Below are positions 28,096-39,537 of a DNA stretch of 64,000 nt, one piece after another (position 1 is the stretch's first letter; every line of letters starts with the position of its first letter). Under the pieces are notes generated by a model. That model worked only from the letters and a program-made list of their open reading frames with translations, made no database searches and was not told the DNA's origin. The position numbers and the translations under genes are program-made. This DNA is from Plantago elongata (Eukaryota > Streptophyta > Magnoliopsida > Lamiales > Plantaginaceae): assembly GCA_036897095.1 (NCBI GenBank), contig JAYMSP010000100.1:20184-84183 (forward strand), in the 5' to 3' direction.

Positions 28096-29988
28096 TTACA
28101 TCAATCTGACTCTTTTGTTGTTTGACTCAGAGTTTCGAATGCCTCTGCTTGTCACGGCATAAGGAGCTGATGCTGATGGGAGGGAAGGCGATTTCTCAAG
28201 ATGTGCATATCTTTCATTTCCATTCCAGTGCAATATGACTCGGTTTGTAGAAGCATGCGCCCAACTATCACCTGTTCATCACATTTATCCATCTTAGAAC
28301 CATATACTCGTCAGTTACTTCTATAAGATCTCCAAAGCAAGAGCACTTATCTCTACGATGCAAGTGTAACAAAATAATTCCCAAGGACTATGGGGTACTT
28401 ACCAAGAGCAAGAGTAAACTGAACTGAGCCATCGGTGAACCTTGTGGTTAGCTGGTTTAACAGAACCACCTATAGAACATGTACCCGAATTAGCAATGCA
28501 ACTAAATTTTGGTGGAAAACTTGAATTTATAGAGGAAATTGGTAAACAGATTCTTTACGCAATGAACAAGCTTACTGCCAGGTTATGTTTATTTGCAAGT
28601 TTCATCAGCTCTGAGGCAATTCCACCAAGCAGTCGAGTCCTTAGAGACATGTCCTCAAACTCTAGTCTAAAGTGGAAAGCAACACTATCAACAACGACAA
28701 GTTTAATCTGTGATAAAGGAGACCAGTTAGGAAATTCAGGAAAAGATAAAAATTTAAGTGGAAAGTGCAACAATCTATTAACAAGGCCAATCAATTAATA
28801 TACCTACATCTTGATGCTCCGTTATGAACTTCTCCAAGTAATTTATCACATCAATTTGCTCTGTATAAGTACATGCACGAAAGTAGAATATATTGTCGAG
28901 AAACTCTTTTGCCTGTTTATTTACTTGAGAGGCCTGATTCCGGAGAAAGCTATTATATGCTAGCATATCCTCAGCACAGGCTGCTGCAATCTGTAGAACA
29001 CGCTCAACCATAAAGCTGCCTTCTGTATCTGTATGCAAAACTGAATGACCATCTAGAAGAGAGCAGAAAATATAGGCACCAAAAGTTAGCTATTGGTGAC
29101 GAACCTATATAAATTGCCTTTCCTCCAACGCCACCATAAGCAGCTGGAATCTGGACGTTTATTGCCAGTTGAATCCTATTTATACCACAACTCAATCAAT
29201 TTACAAAAGCAAATAAAGGTATTTCCAATCTCAAAGAAGTATTCTCACCCGAGTTGTGTTTTACCGATGCCTGGTACTCCACCTAATACAATGAGAATCA
29301 CAACTACACTAAGAACAGACAGCAACTACCAAAAGTAATGCTACAAGATTAGCTGTAAACGTAAAAGTATCGAGTAACTGACCAATCTCAGTAAGCTGTT
29401 TGCACCTAATTCCTCCACCAAGTATTCCATCCAAATGTGAGCAGGACGTGGTAATTCGTTTAGAAGCTTCCTCCTCGCGCAGCATATCCCATGCTGTCTG
29501 TGATCCTAGCCAAACACATATCGCAATGTCAACGATAACGATTCCAACTTTTATCAACTACGACATAGACTAGACAACACGAGTGAAAACGTAAACATTC
29601 ACTCGAATTATTTCCTGCTCATTTCATTTTTCAATCAATAAGAAGCAAAATTATCCCCAATTAATGCTAAAAACTTATTTAAACAGAAATAACAACCAGT
29701 TAAATTACCATCCGCAATTTCGTTGTCAATCTCATCCATCGCATTTGTCTGCGGTGCAACTTTAGGGGTTTCGACCGCTTCGTTCTCCGAAATGCTCAAA
29801 TCTAAACCAAAAGATATCTCAGTTTACAATGCGGTGAATCAGATCTAAAAAACCATTGTTAATGATCGCATATAAAAAGAATGAAAACAAACACAAAAAC
29901 GGAATAATTGCACAATACCTCGATTTAGGTCGGAAGGAGAAAGAGCAGGAAGAGAGTATCGCGAACTGTCACCTGATTATTCAGCCAT
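28096..29988 (-). CDS. RAD51C: RAD51C, RecA-family recombination protein (5' end uncertain)
   Basis: Exons: 29988?-29919, 29801-29709, 29505-29383, 29282-29249, 29175-29105, 29028-28808, 28707-28576, 28469-28403 and 28271-28096. RAD51C acts in homologous recombination and meiosis in the RAD51C-XRCC3 complexes. Motifs in order: [16 protein letters not shown] (N-terminal region), [11 protein letters not shown] (Walker A), [31 protein letters not shown] (Walker B), [33 protein letters not shown], and the family C terminus [14 protein letters not shown]. The apparent start ATG (29988) is followed by GCT GAA and then an in-frame TAA (29979-29977), although the frame after it is clearly RAD51C-like. 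The usual QRGKL-type N-terminal segment was not found upstream. Translation may start at Met 29739 (284 residues), at an unseen upstream exon, or the 5' end may be broken. Confidence 0.85.
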
Positions 29989-29999
29989 TTTCACGCTCA

Positions 30000-30483
30000 C
30001 TATGTGTTTGTGCGTGTTCGTCAGAGAAAGTGAATGTAGTGATTTATTTTCGCGGGCTATATTTTTTGGTTTCCTTTTTGGCGCCTTAAATATGTTTTTC
30101 TTAACGTTTAAGTCCTCTAATTTGCAATTCTTTACAAAAAGACCCAATTTATAAGATAATCTGATATTCAAGTCCAATGTGGAAATTATATTGCTCTTTT
30201 TTAACTTGGACAATTTTCATGTGTGCAAGTCTAGCTCGAATTGCATCTTCAACCAGGCAAATTATAAGTTGGAACGAAGCGAAGAATTACGATATCCCAG
30301 TTACGGGGATAGGCGATGAACGGTTAAACACATGCTAAGTGCATTTCTACAGAATCTAAATGACTTGAGAAAAAAATTAAGTTTTTCCTTTGGATAATGT
30401 ATTGTATATTATACATGTGACTATGTGAATACACATACTAAAGGTCAATCAAGGAGTATTGGAGTGAGAGTTTCTATTGAATG
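30000..30483. other. Spacer upstream of RAD51C
   Basis: Short region between RAD51C and the 3' end of the tRNA-modification gene, which must hold the RAD51C promoter. I searched it for the missing RAD51C N-terminal exon and saw none. Confidence 0.4.
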
Positions 30484-33400
30484 CTATGAGACTTCTTGGT
30501 TGGATGCTTGAATTATAGAGGTAAGAGATGGATGGATCCGGGCGGTCCTCAATGAACGAGCTTCACTTTTTCCTTCAGCAAACTCCTCACCCAGTGGCCA
30601 CCTTGGCCGAATATCCAACTGCGATCCATCAAGAGTTACAAAAACAGTTAGACAAATGAGGCACCACTTGCACAGAATAAAGAAAGAGCAGGTCTTGAGA
30701 CAATGAAAATCCCTGCTTTCACTAGAAGTCAGTTTCAGTTTGAGACTTGCAAATCCGCCCACGAATGAAATAAAGGCTTTTGCGATTTAGAAATTTAGTG
30801 GGGAAACTACTCTAAATGAGTATAAATTGAGGGTACTATCAGTAAGAAACTTTAAATTAACCGTGCAATTAACTGTAAAAGATTATGAAAGGAAGAGTGG
30901 CTAACTTTTGCATCCTCAGGTTCACAGGCTGCTGGTGGAGGATCGTATCTTCCCATTCGGAAGTGCTCAATGCCAGTCCAAGCAATCATTACACCTACCA
31001 TAAAAGAATGGTGACATAAGAATGTTATAGGAAACCATGGTATGCTCTAATTTGGAGAAACAAAATTGTATTGTTGAAATGGGTCTTTTGAAAAATTAAT
31101 TTAGCTCGTGTTTGGCCATCATACCTATTGAGTGAAGCCCATTTTCAAGATATCAACTCATATTCAAACTATATGTAACAGATCGCCATCAATGTGGCGA
31201 TTATGCAATTCTGAATAGAATCTTTCATACCATTATCAGTGCAAAGGCTGGGAGGAGGGCAAACAAGTTGTAAGCCATTTTTTTCCACAGTTTCTGTAAG
31301 TCGAGTCCTGACAAACTGGTTTGATGCAACACCCCCAGAAGCTACCTATAACGAAATTGATCATAGACAATTCATGGACCGTAATACTGATGATGATGAG
31401 AAACAAGAATGAAGAGTAAGCAGTAGCTTTTCAAAAAATTTGGTGAAGTGATACAAGTAACAAATTATCTCACAGACCAAATACTTTATAGAAGGCTCAA
31501 TCTTCAACGCCCACTCAATTGCTCGTGCACACTTTTCTTCTAAATGCTTTACTGCAACTCGCTGCGATTTGCAAATCAAAATGCGCATAACTACAAAGTA
31601 GCAAAAGTTAAAAGAAGCATAAGAAAGAATAAGAGACCTGGAAAGAGGCAGCAATATCAGCCCGAGCCTTTCTGTCTTCACTGCTAGCAGATGCGACGGG
31701 AATTGAAGCATCACTGCACATCATAAAACATGTATCAACCAGGGTAAAGAGCAATATTACAAAAAGAAATTAAAAATGAGGTCATTTTTCTGAATGAGAA
31801 ACAAAATAACCAATCTATAAGGAATGCATATATATATGGTCATTCATTGGTCACTAGATCGCCCAATCCGACATAATTACCATTTCATACCACAAAAAAT
31901 ATTATCTCCTGTACACAATTTACATAACGAAAACAAGAAACTAGAATCAAATTCATTCAGAATAGTGTACTTAAGTTCCTGGAAATATAAACGTTAATAC
32001 ATCTTATTTGACAATATGCTTCCAGTGCCTTTAACATAGTTATCAATACACAAAAACCACACATAATAGAAATAGAAACAACTGCAAATAAGACAGTAAC
32101 ACCTGTATACATATTAATGAGTAGTATGGTAAACTAAAGGAAGGGAAAGCATGGCCAGCCAGGAATAGAAAAAATTAATGAACTTAGAGGAGAACTTACA
32201 TATTTTTGGATTCAATTTCCAGCCTCACTTGAGTTTTTAGACCTGCGTATGAAAAGTTGCAGTCCTTATGCTGCTTCATAGGGACCTATTGGGCACGATA
32301 TTGTCAATTATGGATGCCAAAACATAAGAGAGGAAATTAATTTACATCAAGTTAACCATCAGAAGATAACCCGCCTTAAATTTGATGGCGTTCGCATCGC
32401 CTTCAAGGGCCAACTCCTCTAGAGCGGGGCCACCACTCTTTCTCAGATCAAGACCAAGCCATTTCGCTACCTTGTCATAGGCTTCACCAATTGCATCATC
32501 TATGGAGGTCCCAAGTTGCACATAGTGCCCAAGATCACGAGCAAGAATTAGAAGATTATGACCACCTAAGCAAACAGAAATCAGAGAGCAAGGTAAGCCT
32601 GACCATTATCAATCAGGAATGTTAAACGCAAGACAGTTTTTACTAAACGCAGGACGCAATTTTATATATTACGAACAAGACCACATACAAAGTAGTCCTA
32701 TAATTTTAAATATTACTATTTTACCTAAAAAAAACATCTAAACATGTTTATTTGAATCAATCATATTATCTGAACAAATAAATCCAAGAAACTTAAAAAA
32801 ACACGAAGAACGAAGACGAAGGTTCTGGTCGGAGCAGCACAGCTCCGCCCAGATATTTTACTAGCATTTAAAAATGTTACAATTGATTAAAAATGTGTCC
32901 TGCATTTTGTTACATAATCAATTGATATTCTGTGTGGGCCTTTTTTTGTGTCTCCACCGCCTTCCCTCTAAAGATAATGGTTTGCAAGAAAAAAGTACAA
33001 TCAAAACAAAGATCTGAGCACTCTCAGTAGATTAATAATACATACCTGAGATAAGTAAAGCCATGAAAGGGAACTTTAAGTCTCGTTCCACTAACCTGGA
33101 CAGGAAGAAGGAAAAAAGAAAAAAGGAGTCAAGTCTTTCACAAGACACATGCTAGTAACAAACAAACAATTAACTTCCAGATTTCCCTTAGAAGGGCTGA
33201 TTCCAATTTAATCGGGGAGAATTACCGAACTAAATGTTGGTGAAAGATATGGTGAATTACTCGAGAGAGTAGCATAATAAGAAAACTGGAGGCCTGTCCA
33301 GTGGAAGCATTTGGCATTCACATTTCATATATATTTCCCTTGCTCATAGAATGCGAGTTTTCTTGCATATGAGCTAATATTGTGGCCTGGCCATGCTTGT

Positions 33401-36400
33401 TCTCCAGAGAGGAAGAGCCAAGAGCACATAAAGGTTAAGTTGTAAACCATGAATTCTGAACTTAAAGTCAGGGAGTGAGGTTGTTCAGCATGACTATAGG
33501 ATTCAGATATGTCATCATTACCTGGCTACCAAGGCATGGGCTTCCATATGATGAACACCGACAATAGGTAAAGTATAAGCTCCGGCCAGCTTCCGAGCCT
33601 TGCTGACACCAACTGCACGAAATTAGCATTGAAGCATTATAACGGGCCTTCTTTTTTTAGCAATTGTCATATGAAGTCTAAAAAAATAGAAACTAGAGCT
33701 AAAAGCGACATAGGAGTATTATATTTGGCCTTTACTTGGAATTTGGATAGTGCAGAGGTAACATGACTACATCGAGATCAGGATCAAAATGCCAGTCTTG
33801 TGATATAAAATGGTACCTTCTTATTATATCCAACTTAAGCAATGCAAGGAGGAGCAAATGGAACTCAAGTTAGGACAGAACAATAACAAAAGATAAGCTG
33901 CAACGGCAATCTACCTCGCAGACAAAGGCTCAACCCAGGACCAATTGTAACAGCAACTGCAGAAAGATCTTCCTCGGTTAGATTAGCTTTATCAAGTGCC
34001 TCTTGCACTACCTGCAGCCAGAGAGTATTTAGAGGTCAGAGGACCAGTAGGAGAAGTGGAAAAGAAAATAGTCATTGCATGAACCGGCAATATGAAGATG
34101 CTTTAAACTCAAAAGAATCACAAGTACAAGGAATTATATCACAAAACCAAGAAGCTGCCCTATATCCAACTGCAGAAACAATTTGATCTGAGAATGAGCT
34201 CACATAGAAGAGAAACTAACAAGCTCGAAACAAGTTAAAGTACTTACCACATCCTATGAAATTATTAATAAAATAACTCAGAATGTATGATTCTCTCACT
34301 CAGAGACAGATTAATAACAGTACATGTACAAGAGGGTGCTGATCTAGCGAGGAAAAATACCTGATCAATGACTCGTGCATGTGCTTCTTCAGCCATTTTA
34401 GGAGCAACTCCTCCATATTGGGCGAGCAAATCTGCCTTGAGGAAGAAAAATTGCTTACAATAGTTTTCAGAGATATTGCTTAATACAGTATAAAAAAAAT
34501 AAAAAATCAAGAATACATGCCAGCAGCGAGGAGTACCCTTAGAAAAACAGAGGTAGCTCAGCTAGTTAATATCAAAGAATAGGGAAACAATACAAGCACA
34601 GGCCCAAGTAAGGTTCACTTGCAATAATGACAGTCCAAAGATGTAGGTCTGTAGTACGAGTACATCCACTAGGCAATCGAAATGCACAAGACTAAACTAG
34701 CGGTGATAGTTTGATACTTTGATTGCACTTTAGTTTACCATATAAGTTTAAACTAGAAATTGCAAAATTTGCATGAACATTAGGAATGGTGGATCATGAC
34801 TAGAGTATACGATATTTCATTGACCTTGTATTAATAGTTCAATACAATTTTGTAGTTCGGATATACAATACAAGGGACATATGTCTGTTACTCTTCGAAT
34901 TATCACATTTTTTGTTAAAAAAGCTATGCATCGATACTCAATAAACTTTCAGTATGCTAGCAGTTCCATCAAGGCGTCAAGTGTGAACATCATCGATACC
35001 TTCACGCTTTCTTCGAGAGAGTATGAGTTCTATAAGACCTTTTCTTAAATACAAGCTCAAGAACTTCCCTTAAAGAATTGCCCAAATAATATATTAATAT
35101 ACGAGAAAAATCATTCAATGGTCAAACATGATACTGAGAAACTACACCAGCAACAACATGCTACATGACGCCACTAAAGCGTACACCTTCAACAAGTTCC
35201 ATCTAGACCATGCCATTTATCAGAAATTACATAGCTTGACTTCACAATTTAAAGGGCAGAAACGGGAAGATGATAGTGTAACAGGCTTACAGGTGCATAG
35301 AAAGTGTGATAAAATGGTATCCTACACGGTTAAAACTATGTGTCATGTAGGAAATCGCCATGCCCTTCAAGTATAGATAGATACAGGTGACACCAGGGTT
35401 CAATCATTATATCCTTTTCCACCACCAGCACTAGGGTCAATCTCATGATTGGTTTACAAGAACCTTGTAGTGGAGAGAACGACATGACCATTCAGGGTAA
35501 TCAATCCAGCCCAACTGATGGCTTAGGAACGATTAGTTCCCACATGAAGGAGTCAGGGCATTAAATATGTCCCTTTCAGAAACAGCTTGATTTGAACAAA
35601 GTAACATGATGCAAGGACTGTCATGGGTGACTTCTTGTTCACGCCTATCACTCTTGTTCGAGAGGTTGGCTTGTAAAAGGCATCATAAATGCAAAGATGA
35701 TGATACATTGTCAACTGATAATCTGCTCCCATCATAGCAGCTTTACTTTTCCTACCTATACAACTGATGAGTAACTAATGTTCGAATGAAATGATCCACA
35801 TAGAGCTAATCTATTGTGACCTGGTATTCTTCTTAGATGAAAACAACCCAAAATCACATTGGTAAACATGTAGGCCTGTTTTAAGAATTTCATCGGAATG
35901 CCACTAAAGGGCCAAACAACTTTGTTACTAATAGCGAGTCAAATAGGAAAAGGCAGAAATCCGTACAAACTAGTAAAAATATTTGAGAAGTACACATATA
36001 CATAATAGCGCTTCATCCTCAGCGTTTTGCCTATACGAAGCAAATCACTCTTCGGGCAGAACAGATTTTCACCAGAGGATTTAACTACTAAGTATCTCTC
36101 AAACATGCCCCATTTAAGGTATATTGAAATATTAATAACATAATCAAAGCTGAATCTTGACTCATGTATCCACAGATTCTCAAGCTCCAAAACACAATTA
36201 ACACTCTGTGTATAAAGTTAATCAATTTTAAAATGCATCTTGACCAACTAATAAAGTCACTCAACGATGAACAGCTAGAAGCTAAGCCATCATACTCATC
36301 ATATTCACAACAAGAAAAGAAGAAAAACCTCACTAATCATGCCAGAAAACAAAACAAAAAAAGAACCTATAAAGCAAAAAAACAAACCCATGCCTACCGA

Positions 36401-36953
36401 TATCAATACAACTCAACCAACATTTCATAATGAGTTTCATTTTTCATACAATTCAAAAATATATAAAAACAAGAAATCCCAAATTACTACAGCACGCGAA
36501 CAAGCACGCAGAAAGGAAATAAATAATGCATACCTGAGAAGACACAACCTGGCTCAAAATGTCACCATTGCTCCTCACCTATCATCACCAAACCAACCAC
36601 ATCAACAAAAGATACAAATTTTCACGCATTTAACCATGACCCACAAAAAATCAACACTTATCATGACTCAAAAGGACATTTATAGTACTTACTACAGCTG
36701 CAGCAGTGTCATCACAGCTAGTTTCGATGCCAAGAATTACCAAATCCTCATCTTGGGTAAAAGCCTTCATAATCTGACTCTTAGAGCAAGAAGAAGAAGC
36801 AGGACGAGTAGTGATTAGAGTGTGGGTAAATGGATTGACAGGTTTAATCAGTTTACGGTTGCCATGAAAATTGTGAAGAGCTCTGAAGCAGAAATGAATT
36901 GAGGGTTTGGAAGTTAAGCGATGTATTGTGCACGAAAGAGCTAAAGACGCCAT
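30484..36953 (-). CDS. GCP1: Organellar tRNA N6-adenosine threonylcarbamoyltransferase (Qri7/OSGEPL1/TsaD family)
   Basis: Thirteen exons: 36953-36693, 36578-36534, 34435-34361, 34011-33915, 33612-33522, 33095-33046, 32565-32375, 32285-32200, 31713-31638, 31561-31478, 31345-31231, 30994-30906 and 30618-30484; 464 residues. The family makes the t6A modification at position 37 of ANN-decoding tRNAs. About 70 Ser/Arg/His-rich residues resemble an organelle targeting peptide before VILGIETSCDDTAAAVV. Motifs: YGGVAPKMAEEAHARVID, TIGPGLSLCLRVG, the metal-binding VGVHHMEAHAL, LISGGHNLL, GTSIDDAIGEAYDKVAKW, KDCNFSYAGLKTQV and VASGGVASN. The exon 7 donor appears to be GC (AAG|GCGGGT) rather than GT. 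Intron 6 contains a non-autonomous repeat (32637-32913). Mitochondrion versus plastid cannot be decided from sequence. Confidence 0.93.
32637..32913 (-). mobile_element. Non-autonomous element with imperfect inverted ends, copy in GCP1 intron 6
   Basis: The left end TACTAAACGCAGGACGCAAT and the right end, read on the other strand as GTAACAAAATGCAGGACACA, share an inverted CAGGAC core with A/T flanks. The interior contains ACACGAAGAACGAAGACGAA and a run matching, in reverse, 49200-49427. There is no coding capacity. The target duplication is unclear. Confidence 0.55.
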
Positions 36954-39537
36954 TTTTCAGATTTTTGGCAACAGATAGAGCTTGAAATAGCTTTTGACGT
37001 GAAGGGGGAGAATGCAAAATTTTGTTGGTTTGATGGAGTGATTTGGAATTATGGAAGATTATGGTATTGGATTTGTTAAAAGAGGAAAATTTTCCAATTG
37101 AGTTAATTGTAAATACAGCCCTTTTCTCATTTTCTTTTTCCAAATAGTAAGTATAGAGTCCGTTTCCAAACAATTTATCTAGAGATATAGGTAAGTGTTA
37201 ACACCATGATTTTAACTGAAACAGTTATATTATTTACAAAATGTTTATTTTGTGTATAAAAAAATCAATGAACAAACCAAGTACGTTGAATAATAATAAT
37301 AATAATAATAAATATATATAAACAATAAAAGTTCTGTCTTTAAGTAAAATATTTGAATATTATATTTCTTAATAATTTTATATTTTTTTCATTATTGAAA
37401 CTTGTTAGCTGCATATTACCACTGATAAATATACATTTATAAGAATATAAGAATTGTGACCTGAAATTATAGTCTTATTGTTCGAACAAAGTTGAATATA
37501 TCCATGCAGAAGTACTTTGCAACTTACCTAAATTTGACTAAACGAACAAACTTATAATTACAAATTCCCTTCATTTCACCATTTTATCGATCCTTTTTTA
37601 TTTCCAAAATTCCAGAAGGCAAGTGAAGTCCCTCTCTTTAGTAAGATAAGTAGTTCCTATAGCTCTAGCAAGGATTATTCAAGCATTGATAGACTTTTAA
37701 ACTATCCCATTTGCACTATTAAATTTGAGATTGTTTATTATTTATTAATGGTGGAGTAAAATTGTACTTTTAATAATAAAATATATAATTTTTATGTAAA
37801 ATTGAGATTGTTTATTATTGATTAATTCCTTTTTAGTAATACATAAAATTTAGTAGACGATTAAAAATAATAAATATATAAAGTTTATTGGAAGGGAGGA
37901 GTAGCATATGCTAACCTTAATTATCTTTTTCATGTACTTACTAGCTATAATCTTGGTCACGTCAAATATGTGATGAACTTGATTTGTTGAGAGCATAAGG
38001 TTTGTTATATTGAGTTGTAATACTTATACCAAAATCACACCAGCTACATGCTTCTCCAAGAAACTCCTCACATGGAGACCAATATCATTCAGACCAGAAC
38101 ATTATTTTAACCTGTAATCTACCATAAAAAAACTTTTCAACTATGTTCAAAACATTGGCTTTGTAAAAATTTGATCTTTATTTGGTTTCTCATGAATGTA
38201 ATCTTGCTCTAAACCTCCCTAGTTCTTGTCTTCCAAGATTTTATTTTTATTTTGTTTCAAGAGTCTAGAAAAAACATTATCATCTAATATAAAATCATAC
38301 TATAGCTTTCTCTTTTTTATTTGTCTGTTTTTAAATTATTGAAATCAAGTAATGTAGCTAGCATAATCATTGTTAAAATCTCATGAGTCATGAAACCAAT
38401 TGATCAAAATTTGATCTTTTTGCATGTCTTTAGATAAGGAAGTAAAAGTGCTTCACTGACATGATTAAGGATCTTGCACTCTCTGTTAACTCCCAAAGAA
38501 ACAGAATTAAAGCTTTCCCTTCTCTGTCTGAACTTCTTCTAGTTTATTGGGAAATTCACTACTTTTATGCTCTCCCTTTTAAGAGAATGAAATGATCTTT
38601 TTATCTCCTATGTTTATCAATCATTTGCATTAGGCCCATTATTTTTTTCTTTCTTCACATTTTCAAGCCAATGACATTGATTAACTGATGGCCTATCTCA
38701 ACAAGTTTGTGCAAAAAGAAAGGAAAAAAGAAAGTATTTTTCTTACATAGACTAACTGATTGAGTATACAAGGATGAGTACATAGACTACCTGATTGAGT
38801 ATACAAGAATAAGACTATGCTTTGAAGATATGGCTGTAATCTTACAACTTTGTTCATTTCATTGACGTTTGTTTTTCTATGATTTTTGCACCAAACGGTA
38901 GATAAGATTGACAGTTGCCTTTCAACTTTTGCTGTGCTTTTTGTTTAAGATAAGAACATGTTTGAATGCTTGATTTGGAGAATTAATATCATGAAAGTGG
39001 ACTTAGAAAAAAGAAATGGGCTTATAAAGGGTGGTGTTCTCAGTAACGAGAACAAATCTCGGTTTCATCTCAAACTGGTTGGAATTTTGATGTTTCAACA
39101 AGTGGTAAAAAGGGTTAAGAGGATTAACCAGACCGTATGTACCCCTAGTGCTAGTTTAATGATGAAACATGTGATCGTAGGTATAGCACGTTTAGGTGCT
39201 AAAATGGAGAGGTTTTCTTCAAACTTTACATGATTATGATACTTTTGCAAAAGTTTGGATATAATATTGTTTCTATGATTGTCTTTTGCTTTGTTTTTAG
39301 ACATCTTTTTCTTGGTTTTCTTGGAGTGGCTCCATAGCAGATAGCTTAAATAACTGTTCATTGTTGATAGCAACACTATTTTCTCATACAGGTGAATTTC
39401 AAGATTCATTTGTGTTAGGCTGAAAAAGACATGGTATGTACAATGTTAAGCATGATGATATGCACTAAACTTTTGGTCCCAAAGTGCTTCTGTTGTTAAG
39501 CTGATTGTCACTGAGATTGATTGTATATCTGCAGGAA
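36954..39537. other. Intergenic spacer before the NPF transporter
   Basis: AT-rich. It includes the GCP1 leader and promoter (to about 37150), an AAT microsatellite at about 37290-37314, and a 35-bp tandem duplication starting near 38745 and 38780. A leader intron of the NPF gene probably ends at 39534-39535 (CTGCAG|GAAATG). No further gene was found. Confidence 0.45.
38745..38815. repeat. 35-bp tandem duplication
   Basis: ACATAGACTAACTGATTGAG... is followed directly by ACATAGACTACCTGATTGAG..., each continuing tatacaag; the two units differ at only a few positions. Confidence 0.7.

Noticed and set aside
36164-36818. Plus-strand open frames opposite the t6A gene
   Set aside because: They are Lys/Asn/Thr-rich AT-driven frames lying across introns and exons of the gene on the other strand.
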